Below, in pieces: positions 20,073-33,744 of a stretch of 64,000 bases of DNA. The notes below the pieces were generated by a model. It made no database searches. It worked only from the letters and a program-made list of their open reading frames with translations, and was not told the origin of the DNA. Numbering within the stretch: the first letter of the stretch is position 1; each line of letters begins with the position of its first letter. Origin of the DNA: Onchidella celtica (lineage: Eukaryota > Mollusca > Gastropoda > Systellommatophora > Onchidiidae); contig OZ007571.1 in the NCBI GenBank assembly GCA_963931925.1, positions 15,487,506-15,551,505 of the forward strand. The letters run 5' to 3'. The position numbers and the translations under genes were made by a program.

Positions 20073-22290
20073 ATGTAATACGTTCACTGACAATGCTTTA
20101 TCTCTAACTTACTGCTATATATGCCAACCGTACGCCATTCTAGGTCACCAGCCTATGTTTGGGTTTCTCTCATGTCATGTCGAACATTGTTTATGGTCAG
20201 GTCGGACCACTTGAGATTTATTTCCATTATGTTTCTGCTTCTGGCGAGTGTCAGTGGACGGGAACCGACGTGATTGTTTTCACAGGGTTGTCCAAACCGC
20301 GACCTTTTAACTCTTACTTGCCAACGCTGGAAAGTTGTGATTTTCATATTCTTTGTCTACCGTTTTGTTTTGTTTGTTTTTTTTTGGTCTGTAAGGGAAG
20401 GGGTGTCCTTCCAGTAGGACATATATGGAGAGCTGATATAGAACTGTCATTACACATCATAATTCATGTGTTTAATTATTCTCTTGTTGAAATGCTGCTG
20501 TCTCTCACCTGATGCGCAGCTCAGTACCAATTAAGACAAGGTAGTTAAATTTTCTGTAGATTTTTCTCGCCCACCCAAAGACAAACGCCGATGTTAGAGG
20601 TCCCAGTGGCCGGAGATGGCAAGCATTATCGAACGTTCTTGGACCTTCTGATTTAGTTTTCATCTCCTAGTTTACTCTACTTACCTCAGGATTTCAAAGA
20701 CCTTGGCGAGCGGATTCAAATAAAAAATTCTGGGCCAAACTCCTGGACGTGAGATCTATACATTTCATCTAAATAGGTGTTTTCTATACGTTAGTGCTAC
20801 GGCGATTTGTGAAAAGAGGAATAGCTGTTTTCTTTGTTTTAATGGACATCAGGTGGTATACATCTCTGCTCGCAAAGCTATGGGATATTTAAACTCACAG
20901 TTATCTATCCATCATGGTCACTGCAGACCCTTGCCAGGTGAAAGATTGCTGTAAACATCCAGTAATTATCCTAGCGGTTTTGCTCAACAGTGTCCAGCTA
21001 GGTCTCTGTAAACTGACGAACCCTAGTTAATCTAAACGTGCCCAGTGTCAAATACCACCCCCCCCCCACCCTCCCCATATTCACCAATCGGCCTCTGGGC
21101 AGGGATGTTCCTACCTGTCTAGCACTGCGGTGGTTGCAGTTATTTCTCAGATTATGTTCCCTTTAACATTTGATGATTTGCTAACTGCAGTGGGTCCTGT
21201 GGGCCTAAGGGGACAAATTAGATCTTCCATCCATTTGCTTTTAAGGCAGTGACCTATTAGCAGGTCACATGTGTCCGTGTTTCCATAGGAGGGGAGAGAG
21301 GCTGGGGGCAGGGGGAACGGCGAGAGGTTAATAATCATAAAAAATATGACCGGTACCTCATACCCTTTGTCAAAAGAATCCGTTCCCAAAAGTGTGAAGG
21401 TGCTTGGCCCTACAGGCAAAAGATTTTGTATCTGACAGCCATTGACCTAAAAGATGGAATAACCAAATTGTAAATAAACTGACTGATATATGATCGTATG
21501 GGAACTCGCCAACTATAATATTTATACAGATCCCCTACTGACGGACAGAGGAAAAAAGATGAATAGATATTGGTTATTATTTTGACATAATTTATATGTG
21601 TGAATTTATCGGAGAGGGACCAGTCAGGTGAACTTGGTCGGCACCTGATTGACCAGGTAGTGAGCGATTCCTCCCTGGAGAAAACTCTAGAAGAAACCTG
21701 ATGATTGACATGTACACCTTGATTTATGTGGTTTCTCTGAGGTCTGGGGCTCTAAGCAGGACAGGTAGGAAATCTATCCTCTGGCATGGCCTGATGGGTG
21801 TTATACCTGAATAAACATAGGAACCAGACAGACAGTGAGTTGTTTCAATAACCTGTATTTATATATGGGAGGGAAAGAAGGAACAGAGAACAAGCACAGA
21901 AAGAAAACGAAAAAGTGGAAAGCTGGCGAATTTTATTTCATGTTTTGAGGGAACTCTGTTGTGCTGTGGATTTGGATGTTTAAATAATATTTTGTAAGAG
22001 AAAAGGAATAGTAACACAACAGAAAACGGACTTAAGAGGAAACTGGCTTGTAATAAGAAAGATGCCATAACCAGGTGTGCATGTTCATGTCTTTCGAGAA
22101 GATTTTAACTTTGATTCTCTCGAGGGCTTCAGCTTAGTACTGTTGGTTCCCAGATCTGGATTCCTGATCTTGATCTTTAAATACATGCATTTCGTTACAA
22201 CTGAAGACCAGTATACCTGGGCCAGGCTGTGGGCCAAAGATGGGCTTGGGTTGTGTGTAGAATGGAAGTGACGGTTTCAAGGGTCTAAAC
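20073..22290. other. No gene supported
   Basis: Mixed sequence with a poly-C run near 21058-21067. The frame at 20159-20512 has no known domain and ends in low-complexity residues. Confidence 0.55.
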
Positions 22291-22458
22291 CAGTGTTTCT
22301 CAAGGTGGGGCGTGGCAAGATTTGGTTGGACGTGGGACTTCAGAATGGAACGTAGGGATAATCCCTTGTTTACCAACTTGTCCGATCATGATTTGGCTCA
22401 CTTTTTTTTTTTTTTTAACTGAAGTGGGGCGTGGGCCAAAAAAGCTTGAGAAACACTG
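22291..22458. mobile_element. 168 bp hAT-type MITE (Charlie-like ends)
   Basis: The left end cagtgtttctcaag and the right end cttgagaaacactg are perfect inverted repeats of 14 bp. They are flanked by gtctaaac (22283-22290) and gtctagac (22459-22466), an 8 bp target duplication with one change. hAT elements make 8 bp duplications centred on TA, and Charlie-like MITEs begin CAGTG.TTCTCAA. There is no coding capacity. Confidence 0.85.
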
Positions 22459-23265
22459 GTCTAGACGGACTTACCTTATCAAGCTTAAAGACTTAAGACC
22501 ATAATACAGTAAAAATTTAATTGGGAACTTAAGGATGGACAGAATGAAAGAAGGATGAGAGTGAAGGTGACAGACGGAAACGTTGAAATGGGAGATTTAC
22601 TTGATGAGAGAACAGGAGAAAAATCTCACTATCCGTGTGACTAAAAGAAGAAAGGGGAAAATTGAATAAGAGGATCATAAAACGGAGAAACCTAGTAAAA
22701 AGAGGAGTGAGGGGGAGGGGATGGAGGGATGTAAAGAGAGAGAAATGGATTGAAATCTTGCGGGGAGACTGAGGGAATATAAAATGATTACAATGTTGAA
22801 ATTGTGTATGGTGTTTTATGAGGAGTAGCCAGACAGACAGGTGGAACTAGGCCAGACACAGACAGTCGGCCACAGAAGAAGGAAATGCTAGAAAATAGAA
22901 GTGTTGCAGTATTGGCCCGTGGACGACGGCAGAGTTGAGAGTTAAGTGAAGAGACAGAAGAGATCGATAGAAACTAAACAGATCGCATCTTTTAGGACAG
23001 AGGAGAAGGAGAGGTGAAGAACGCTTTGAACAAGGCACGACTGTAATCGAAGCAATGAAGTAGAGAGGAGAAAACGCCTCAAGATGGCATTGAGAGGGGT
23101 TTGGTTTAAAAATAGCTGTAGAGAGACTGAGGCTGAAGGGAGAAAAAGGGGGTGGGGGGAGGAGAGGGGGGGTTGTATCAAACTAGTGAAAAGGCTATGG
23201 ACAATTTAAAATTTGTCACTGAAGGCCTAAGGATTACACAGAGTTTGAGAAGAATATGAGGAGAA
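22459..23265. other. No gene; purine-rich
   Basis: This is a long purine-rich stretch (gagag, ggagg, gggga) with no coding signal. The minus-strand frames are leucine/serine-rich by composition. Confidence 0.5.
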
Positions 23266-23527
23266 ATTGAGGAGGTTATAATTAGAAGGGATCTAAGAGT
23301 CATTTGACTGCTTTTCAGCAACAACAAAAAAAGCAAAAAACAACATTGCAGTATAAACCAATTGAACTTCACTAACTTTTGTTCATATCAACTCTTCCAG
23401 TGATCATTAAGATATTAAAATTTGACTGGTTTATACTGAAATGATGTTTGTTTTGTTTGTTTTTTTTCTTTCTTCTCAAAAGCAGTCAAATAGCACTTAG
23501 ATCCCTTCTAATTCTAACCCCTTCAAA
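23266..23527. mobile_element. Fold-back element, arms of about 105 bp
   Basis: The left arm (about 23266-23372) is complementary to the right arm (about 23415-23527). Shared blocks are aattagaagggatctaag, catttgactgctttt (tatttgactgctttt on the other arm) and cagtataaacca. The loop is about 42 bp. The arms have diverged by scattered substitutions. No frame is present, so it is probably an old MITE. A transcript across it would fold into a long hairpin. Confidence 0.75.
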
Positions 23528-24771
23528 TACAGGAATATCTTACGTGGCGAGAAAAAAGAAACTGTGTACAGAAAAAGATAAAAGGAGAGAATGGGAAGGA
23601 GATACACACAAAAAAGGAACCTGGTGTTAAATGTACAAAGATGAAATAACAAAACTGGAATTGCAATTTTGTCAAGCTTGGGTGCCAAATGGGGAATAGG
23701 GCTGGGCCCATGGTGGAAAAAATAGTGAAAAAAAGGGCATTAAAAAGGGTTGGGAAGAGAGAAATGTTTTGCATCTACACAGGAGACAACACTGAAAGTC
23801 TACATTTTCCTGACAAAACAAGAGTAGGACTGAAGAGGCGCAATCCAAGAATGGAACAAGGAAGTGAAATATTGAATCAAAGTCTGGGTTTCGTAATGCC
23901 AAAACAATAGCAATCCTTTCCACAAATCGGCATGTTATCAATCTTTTGAAGAGCTTACGATGAGCAAGGCTGTTTTGGGGGGTTTTTTTGGTGTGTTTTT
24001 TTTTTTTTTTTGGTGTTGTCTTATATTATTACAATTATTATCATTATTTATTTTGTTTTTCATCCCATTTTACAGAACTGTCGTGAAATAATGTGCAATT
24101 TGCAATTTCACACAGATGCCGGGCTCGGCAGTCTTACGCTGTTCGTAACGAGGCCCCGTCTTTTATGGACCATCTGCTAGCATTATCTCTGCGTGTGTCT
24201 TGTGGTTCTGTTAACAGAGATGGTTGTCATTATTTTGGACAATATGTACGTCTACGGCCTAGTTTTTGTTCTCATAGCCCTGAGGTGTTATCGATTTCTT
24301 TCTTCGTATTCGTTACTTTATCTGGGCCAAGGCGAACCTGGAGTACCTTTTTGACAGGCTGATTAACAAAGGGTATTATTTACGCTGGGAAAGATATGTA
24401 AGTTGTTTCTTCAAGGTTGGGAGACAAAAAAGGAAAGTGAGATCATGTGATCCTTGAAATTCAGTTGCGTGTCATTGTTGGGTTGTTGTTGTTGTTGTTG
24501 TTGTTTTTTGGCGACGTGTTTTTTGTAAATGAATTGTGTTGAGAAGGAACCATAATGGAATAGGATGTTCTCTGTCTACCGTAATTCGCTTAGTCAGTGC
24601 TTAATATATACATGTATATTTATATATCTATATACCATTCTTTGTTTCGGTGGTCCTGGGGGAGGAGGGGGGGGGGGGCTTTGTGAACTATTATGCCTTC
24701 TTCTGTCTGTCTCTCTAACACACACACACACATACACACTTTCTCTTTCTTTCTCTGTCTGTCTGTCTGTA

Positions 24772-24802
<31 letters not shown>

Positions 24803-25249
24803 TTCTCCCCCCTCCCCTCTCTCTCTCTCTCTCTCTCTTTTTTTTTTTTCTGTATTACTTTTTCTCTCACCTTTTTCCCCCCATTATATTCCGCAGACTT
24901 CCTTTCCTCTTTAATGAAGCGGTAGTAAAGCATACATGGAACGGCCAAGTTGATTATTGATTGATCAGTGTGTTAAGCAGTTTGTTGATTGGTGTCTGTA
25001 GGAGGCAGTAAGGCTTATGTCGTGGTTGAGGAAGAATCTCTATCATGTACGTTTTTTTTACTCTCTTCCTTCTACCATTGTTTGGGTTTTAAGCGTTGCT
25101 GTGATTTGTTGGTAAAATTCCACATTTTATTGTCTCGGATGGTGAGAAAGAGAGAAAGAATGAGAGGAAGAGGAAGGAAAAACAGATTCATTCTCAGCAC
25201 TTTTCGTCGCAATCTCAGCACGGACGATGTGGTCAGAGACTCCGAGGAT
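23528..25249. other. No gene; simple repeats
   Basis: This stretch holds a poly-T run at 23997-24012, a GTT repeat at 24481-24509, a G run near 24669-24679 and a compound microsatellite at 24717-24850 (listed separately). Otherwise it is unremarkable. Confidence 0.55.
24717..24850 (+). repeat. Compound microsatellite (CA, GTCT, CT, poly-T)
   Basis: ACAC units, then CTTT/CTCT, then GTCT tetramers, then CT dinucleotides and a T run, in succession. Confidence 0.9.
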
Positions 25250-25597
25250 GGTGCTGCTGCCGTCGGCGCTCCCACTCCCCGGCCCGCCTGACACACACAG
25301 CGGAAGCTCAACGCGGGGCCGCTCAATCTGCCAGTCAACCCAGCGACTCGAGAGTGTGAGGCGGTGTAGTATAATAGTAGCGCTGACGCTGGGGTGACGG
25401 TAGAACGCTAGGTTTAGCCTGTTAGCTGGAGGAACTATCTACTCAACAGTCAACAGTTGATCCAACTGTGGGGATAGATTCTATTCTACCTGAGGAAACA
25501 TAGAGAAACTTGTGGTTCTAGCATTCTGTGACTGGACATTCCCATCTATAATTCTTACACAACGTTAACATTTCAGTGAAAGCGGGGAACTCTCTAG
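25250..25597 (+). promoter_or_regulatory. Candidate promoter and noncoding first exon of the SLC44A1-like gene
   Basis: This is the most CpG- and GC-rich non-repeat stretch before the gene (cccggcccgcctgac, gcggggccgctc). It loses that bias near 25400 and ends in a strong donor, tctctag|gtgagt, with GT at 25598. No TATA box was seen. The next strong acceptor-donor pair on this strand with a start codon is 49801-49879. Joining them would give a 24 kb first intron, which is inferred, not shown. Confidence 0.35.
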
Positions 25598-26359
25598 GTG
25601 AGTACAGCAGCCTCTGTGAAATCTGTGCAAGTGTTAACTCAGATTCGTTGTGAGTATCGATGAGGTTTTCATTGACACGAGACAATCAAATCACGGCCGC
25701 GGGCATCAATGACAATGTCACACATGATTAATCATTCTTTCTTTTATGCTCCAGCTGAAGCCGTCCGCTGTTAGTTTGAGCTTGCAACATGCGATGTATC
25801 AGTACCGTATCGAGATACACTCTTATGGGCATGCCATCAGTGGTGCCTTTTTTTTAATTTCCCTAAATTTTGACAGAGGGAGATAGGGTGGAAATAGAAC
25901 TTGATAGATTTCTTATCATTCAGCTTAACGGACACATGTCATCTTCAACGGCTGAATTCAAGACACACGTTCTCTTTTGAAATTCCCTGTCAAGGTACCC
26001 GAGATCTTGAAAGCTCAAGTATAACCTACATTAATTTATTGTCTTATCGCTGGTCGGCAAATTTGCATAAACGAAGTCTCAGTCCAACATTGTTCTTGTA
26101 TTTAACTTCAGGCCACTGTTTATCAGGGAAGTTTATCGCTTCATATTATTTTGGCATCCTGGACATGTAATCATTCTTGGAAGTTTCATTTCACATTCTG
26201 CCACTCTTTTCTTACCGTTTGTTACACCTGAGGAAGATTAAAAACAGAGCGTGTCAAATAACGGCAGCGACAGAAGCTATTCATTCTACGGATAAAGGTG
26301 TTGTGTGCAGTGAAGTTTCAGACATGCCGATGTTCATGCACGGTGATAATTTGTTTTGC

Positions 26360-26411
26360 TATCCAGCCAAGGAGCTTACACTATAATTGTGTAAGCTCCT
26401 TGTATCCAGCC
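26360..26411. repeat. Perfect 14 bp stem hairpin flanked by 9 bp direct repeats
   Basis: caaggagcttacac (26368-26381), loop tataatt, gtgtaagctccttg (26389-26402). tatccagcc stands at 26360-26368 and again at 26403-26411. The direct repeats around an inverted repeat suggest a tiny insertion or a template-switch event. Confidence 0.85.
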
Positions 26412-28475
26412 GAATCAGAAACCCGTTTTCTTACTTAGATGTGATTTTTAATATACATGTATAGATCTAGATCTATATGGATACGAGCGTTTATGCGTAC
26501 TATCTCCGGTAAAATTGAATTACTTGTTTTATGGGTAGTGCAAGTCGGTTTGATTTGTTATGTAGCCAATGATGATTGAAATGTACACAAAACATTTGAA
26601 AAAATTATTGTCGAAAAGAATAATAATTCTCTCTGAGTTTAAAACATTTTTTTGGTCAAAATTCTGAATACTGGCTTTATAATTTAAACTTTGTGGCGCC
26701 AGTATTTACAGTGCTGAGGTCTTCTTTACCCAATGCCAAGATTATTTACAAGGGTTTTTTTTTGTTGTTGTTTTTTTAATCAGATATAATTTTCCTTAAC
26801 GACGAAATCCATGGAATAAATGACACTTCAATCTCATTTACGGGTGGCCAAAGACTTCCTGTATGTGGAAGTTGAAAAAGTCTACATCAGAAATCCCTCG
26901 CTGTCTTCTAGTTTACATCGTAGTTTACATACAGCTAGACCTGTTATTTTTCCCAGGTCAGGTTATCTGTCTGATCACATGTGCCCTCATTGAAACCGTC
27001 CATTTATTGCTTGTCTTAGCGATCTCAGTTTGTGACACGGGCGCTCCAATCAGTTCATCATGCTGTGTTATTCCGGGCTGAGTGTACGCCGAGAACGTAA
27101 TCTCATTTTCAAACAAGCGACTTGTGTAATAAAGTTCGTGTGGGTGTCTGTTGTTTTTTTTTTAAGTGTCAGGGCAAGAATTTTGTCTGCTTCGGTTTTC
27201 AGTAACTTGTTTGTTTGTTTGTGTGCTGTGCCTGGGTGGGCTGGCAAATGTCTGGTGTTCGTGTTAAAACCTTCATAGAATGGTAGTCAGACCCATCATC
27301 TTGAGCCGGATGGTGCGATTATGGTTGAGAAGTAAAAATTATCACTGACTGATTTGGTGAGCGACGCTGGTCGCTTGATGATTGCAGAGACGTCAATTTT
27401 AAAATATGAAAGTCTATGTCATTCTCAATTCTAATCAAAGACATGATCAGAAGGGATGGTTTGGGTAGAGTGTAGCCAGCAGATTTGGCTGCAGTTTAAA
27501 CATTTGTAATAATATTTTTATTCATTTTATTTCTCCAACAAATTGAGAGGAATTAATCAAACAGGACTACGAGTAAGCTATTACATCGTACACCTAAACG
27601 TGGGTAGTTTACAACATTTTTTTATTTTTTTTGTAAAGACAACATTCCCATTATTATCGTAACAACTGAGGTGAACAAAAATGTGAACTCAGAACCTGGT
27701 ACTGTCCCAATTTGTAAAGTTTCTTAGACTTACACGAAATATTGTTCGATCTCTCTTGAAAATAGAAGTTTTAGAGCAGTCAATGTATTTGCCCGCAGAA
27801 GAGTTCCTGCAGTCGGTCATTTATGTATAGAAAATAATTTCAAGCCATATCCAACCCGATAACATGATTGGTAATAAATGTGGGTGTGGAACTTAGCAGT
27901 GACTGTTGGCCAGTCAGACCAGGTTAGGCAGTGGAAGCTAGTGCCAGACCTTGAATACCAGACCACCCGCAACAGTGACCGTTATTGTCAACTTGTACTA
28001 AATGTAGGCCCAGTGTGTAGGCCTTGGACCCCCCGGCCTGTGGTGTGTGGTTGTAATGCAACCGTGCTTGTTGTGTGTCACCGTCACCTACCTGATTGAG
28101 TCAGGCGTGTAGAGCACACCAAACCGTCGGATCTATTACACTGTTCATTCAGCCAAGTGTCAGAGACTTTCTGATATGACATGCCTTTCTTTTTATGTTC
28201 GTGGTCGGTAAGTTATGAAACTTCAATTGATATCTTGTTGCACTTAGTGACATCCGTATCATTGTATTAGGCCTACCTGATTTAGTTTAGTTTTATCAGA
28301 CACTGTAACTCGGAAATATGCAGTTCGTTCTTCCTAGTGGGAATACAATCTTCTATTGTTATGTAGAAATCATGTACTTATGATAAGCTTTTCGGGCCGC
28401 CTGTTCCTCTTCCTCTTTGCATTGACATCAAGACCACAAGCTCAGCAAAATAAAGTATCAGTTTCAAATCAGATT

Positions 28476-28509
28476 TTTGGGGGGGGGGGGGTTGGGGAGG
28501 GGGGGGGGT
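28476..28509 (+). repeat. G-rich tract
   Basis: Two long G runs are separated by ttgggga. It is able in principle to form a G-quadruplex. Confidence 0.85.
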
Positions 28510-31500
28510 CATGAAACACACACATACTGTGTATTTTATTTAATAGTATAAGAGATCGTGATTTTTTAACAATCATTTTTATGTTTATACTTTCGCTTTG
28601 TTAACGATTTTCCCGGCACCATATTTCTTCCCTCCCCTTCGCAATTTGGTCTGTTTTTAACCATTTCAACAGTCGACATTGAACTATAAGAACTCACTAG
28701 ACTTTAAAAAAAATCATAGTTATTATATTGGGGAAGTGACTGTCACAAATATTCAAAATATTTAGAATTGTGGGCACTCTTTGTTGTATTTAAGTAACAT
28801 CATTAAATTACCATTTGAATATTTAAAGAATGATGTGATTTTAAAATTATTTAAATTATTAATAACTGAAACACATAGATGACTACATACACTCCAAAAC
28901 AAACAGATATCTAGATAGCTTGATGAAATGGAAAAGGCGACCAAACTGGGAACAGAATTACAAAGACTCTACGGATGATTACATTAGATTATATTATATT
29001 TCCGTTTATCCCAGATGCAGATCAAAGAAGGTATTATATCGATCACCTTGCTTTGTTACAATAAGATCAAAGGTAGGTAGAGCACACGATGTTAGCCGCG
29101 GACGTCCTGTCATCTCTCTGAGACTTGCTCAGCCAGTAGAAATCATTATCCATCGCACAAATGTCTCACTGGTCTTTGATCTTGGTGCACGTCTCGCCTC
29201 ATTTACCAACTTGGTCTTGTGAAATGTGTTTAGATTTGAACTGCTTTTTTTTTCACTTCAGTTTTTCAAACAGAGAAATGCAATCCGTCCTTTCCTGGTA
29301 AGAGACGGTTTGAATAGGATTTACCACGAAAGGAGTAGCCTTGGGCAGACATGTACCTAAGTGTACAAGCTTTAATCTTGTATTTTCCTCGTTCACGAAG
29401 TACCAACTGTTATATATGACAATGGGTTTCTGTATAGTCCACTATTAAACGAACATACATCCATGCGGCTTATGTTTTTGTAGGGCTATTGTCTGGAAGG
29501 AAGATTTGTTTTACGTTTTTAATAGGCCGTTTATTTTTGTTTGTTCTTTATGCAACCGGCATATTTCAATGTTCAAACTTTGCATTTGCTGCATTTATAC
29601 GCAGTATGCAGGAACCAATCGTTTTCAGGCGTAGAATTCTATAAGGATATCGATGTACGTGAACCAAAAGAATATTATTTGTTGCGAAATACTGATAATG
29701 TATTTGATGTCTGATAATCAGACCTTCTTTTTCCAGCTCTTTCTTACTCGGCCTATCATTGAAAATATTTGTCCTTCGTGTTGTGATTACTGTTGTTGTT
29801 TCTTTTGGCTCCTTCTGTCTTCAAGTTTCAGCAAATTAAATTCCTTTTCATTTTATTCGCTGTTCTATATTTGTTTTTTTTTGTTTTCTTTCATCAAACA
29901 ATAGTGATAATCATGATAATTAGTAATAATAAGGAAATGATTATGTATCGATACTTCTCTACTCCGCCATACCCCCCAAACTCGATCCGTCACCCTCACC
30001 CATCCCCCGTCCTTGTTTCAGTCCAGTGACATCTGAGATTCCCCCCCCCCCACTCCCCTCTTTTTTCCTGCCACCCACTCCCTCCCCTCCTGCTTCCCCA
30101 TTCACAGGTTCCCCTAGTGAAACAATTTCCTGCCCTGTTGTATCAGTGCTAGTGAAGACCTCTTTGCTATATCGATTTAAGCCCCTGGCTAGAGACCGGG
30201 CCTTCTTCAAGCTGTGTTTTGTGGACCCTTGGGAGGGAGGGGGCTGGGGGCATGACACAGCGTTGAAATGTTTATAGTTTTGAGTAAGGGGGGCAGGACA
30301 GGGGGGTATGTGAAATCTTATATTGCACATAATTATGTGCATGTGCGATACGTATGATTTCTTCCGAAAGGGCACCGAAGGGGAGGGTGGGGGGGGGGGC
30401 AGAACAGAGCGAAACTCAGCATATTCTGAAAGCATCTTTTGCCTAGTTCAGGGCTCGCTTCATGGAATGGAAGGGTTGTTTTGTGTGCCTGTGTGTGGGG
30501 GGGGGGGGGAGGAGAGATTTGTGGACGAAGAGGGAGAAACGAGAGGAGAAATAAATACGTTCTCAATCCCCCCCCCCCTTCCACGCCTCCCTAATCAGAT
30601 CCTGTTCTCTAGTAAATGAAAAGGCCCCCGAGAGAGTCAAGAATAAATAAAACGTTAAAAAAAACAAGAAGAGGAGAAGAAAACCCCCGAGTGATGAAAC
30701 GAGATCATGTGAAGGGGGGCAGAAAGGTATAAAAATGATAGATAGAAAGAAATGCACAAAAAAAAATAAAACATGGATACAGGAAATGAAAGAACAGCAA
30801 ATGAATGAGAGTACGAAATGAAGGGTGGAGTAACATGCAGTGAGGAATGCAGAAAGAAAGTTAAGAGTGAATGAAACAAACAAACAAACAAACAATGAAC
30901 GAGACTTTTCAAATATTCATACTATCAAGATGTCATTCACACCAAACATTAATTTTTACAGGTCGTGTGGACATAAAAATACTAAACACAAACTATATTA
31001 TGGAAGGTTTTGAAGGTCAGAAACCACGGTTCTGTGTGCGGATGGAGAATTATTTTGTACAGTGTTGATCGGGGGGGGGGGGGGGGGGCAAAATCAAATT
31101 GTGGGGAAAATTGGTCTCTGAGCACTTATTAATAATCGTTTTTCCCTCGGTACGTTACACGGATGTTTAGCGATATTAGCATAATTTTCTAAAACAAAAG
31201 TAATCATCGGGATATTGTCCTGGGAATTTCAGATTATACAACAAAAGAAAATATTTGGCGGAAATAAGTGGACAAAACTGCTGGTCGAAATGATGTCGTT
31301 TCTAATTCTGTAACGGAGAACTTAATCGAACGCCGTTTACGGCATATTTCCCTTATCATTCATGATGTTTTACTCGTCTTATTGATTTTACTCTTAGCCT
31401 TCCGTCATCCTTTGCCATGAAAACAAAGATTCGATGAAAATGAACAAAGAGTAGCTACAGGCTGAACATGCCAGAATACAGTGCCAACTCCACTTTTTGC

Positions 31501-33710
31501 ACAGCTGACAAATTTGACGTTAAACGCTTGCGGCTTTAGTATTATTCGAACAAATCGGAACCGTAAACCAGCTTGATAAGTGCCACAAAGCATTTTAAAC
31601 AAGTGTCAGAGTGTGCATTTGTTGTACGTCTTCTACACACTGAAAAGTCCCAAGTTTTTCAGGAAATGGGGATAAAACAAACAAGAATTAAAGTCGCGCC
31701 AGTGCTCTCATGAATACTTGAATGTTGTAACACACTCTGAACAAACATGAAACGCCAGAAGACAGTTTGAGACTCACACTAAGACAATCAATCACCCAAC
31801 GCCTGGCATTTAACCGACATATCCTACCAGTTGTAATTAATCGATAGAAATATTGCTTATGATGTAGGATCTCACAGTGCACAGTAGTCTCACAATGAAG
31901 ACAAGTTTACAGAACTCTAAATTCATTACTAGTCCAGAGATGAAGATTTGTTGCATGGCGTGAAGAAGATATTCCGCTCTTGTTGTGACAATTAGATTTA
32001 ATGCATCGCTCTGCATTTCTCCCCGAGCTCCTGGTCCATCAGGCCTGAGAGGGAACAGATATGCATGTAATTTGCATTTCTGAAACACCTTTTTTTTCAT
32101 ATCAACAGTTGGCATCGGGGAGAGGAAATGGCGAGAAATCTAGAATGCCAACTTTTCTTTCACTGACTGGGGTTGTGTTTTCTTGTAAGCTTGACAGCCA
32201 ACAAACTCCAGTCCCTCTCTCTCACACACACACACACTATCTCATATTTATTCGCATGCCGTTCTCATAACTGCATCAACGTGAAGCCAGGAATGAGGAG
32301 GAGGCCGATTTGTTAAACATTTTGAAGGCAGTGTTTCTGAAATCATTGTGAATCAATGCGACATAAATAGAGTCGTTGCTGTAACATTCATGCTCACCGT
32401 TTGCACAAATGGTGTAAACTTGGCCAGCTTCACTCGTACACCGTTTACAGTTTAATTACGACAAATTCTATAGGTTTAAAGTCCACGTAAAGATGTTTAA
32501 TTTGTAGAAAATAAAAAAAGAAGGGGGGCAATAACACTTTGGACTCAAATTCTGTAAGCCGTGGGGGGAAATTTTAATGGTAACGGGTTTAATGGAAATG
32601 CAATTAAGAATCTCTGTTCACCGTGCTCCCTTTACAGTGGCTGCAGTGAAACATGTTTATTTGTGCTGCTGGGACATTAAACCAGAGTCATGCTGTCATT
32701 AAAACTGGTCAGATCTCCCAGGCCTGGACTGGGCCCTTTACTGCGCGGGAAGTCTGGGGTATGCTGGTCCTCGTCACCCTCGCTCTGATCTGTCAGCCGG
32801 TCTCATCTAACATCTCGGGTTTTTTTTTTTATGTGCAGGTTTTTCTGGGCGTGGAGCTGTTTGTTTGAGGTCGTTCTAAATTGCTCAGGTCCTCACTTCA
32901 ATTTGTTGATGAGAAACCAAGTATTTCGTCTCAGACAGGAGAGTTGTTAGCAGACAGATTTTTCACGCGATTCCATTCACATTGCCAGAGCTGAACCCCC
33001 TCAGTCCTCAAATCATTTTTATCGTGACCGCCTTTCTGAGAAGATTGAAGGTTTGCAGGATTTCCTGCTGAAATTATTGAACAGTCCCTGAAAATTGCAA
33101 TAATCTGGGAAAAAATGGTCATTCGGCGCCGAGTTTTTTTAGAAAGCTCATCATGAAATTTCTATTCAGTGTGGATTTTTTCTTTGACTCTCGCGCCGCA
33201 TTTTCCTTATGCCAGCAAATGTGGACCTTTAGGAATTCAGCATATTGATATCCAAACGTAAATCACACCTAATTTTACGCCGGTTTTTGTAGTATTGGAA
33301 TATTCCATGAGAAACTGAAGAAACTGTAAATCATCTGGTCTGATATAGTAATATTTATGTGATACGAATGTAGGTTAATACCAACTGTCAGTTTGGATAT
33401 ACACTGTAAAGAACAGTAATGTAACTCATGCCTGTGTGTTTTTGTTTCAGTATAAATATGTCTATATGCGTGTATGTGTGTGCATTATCTATGAACGTAT
33501 ACCTGGCCTGAATCAGAGAACTCTTTGTTTCTTTCTTATTGAACAAAATTAATGCTTCATTCCCTCTCGTGTACACGGTGACTCTGACCTTAAGATGACT
33601 TGTGTACTTACTCTGTGGGTGTCACTGTAATTTTTATACTTGTCAATAAACAACGTAAGCTGGTGTAGTAGGAGGTGATTACTGCCCGTTTAGTTGTATG
33701 TCAAACATTA

Positions 33711-33712
<2 letters not shown>

Positions 33713-33743
<31 letters not shown>
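33713..33743 (+). repeat. (TG)n microsatellite
   Basis: About 15 uninterrupted GT units. Confidence 0.95.

Positions 33744-33744
<1 letters not shown>

Noticed and set aside
24093-24362. 89-residue frame that reads like protein
   Set aside because: No family recognised and no splice borders or upstream promoter seen.
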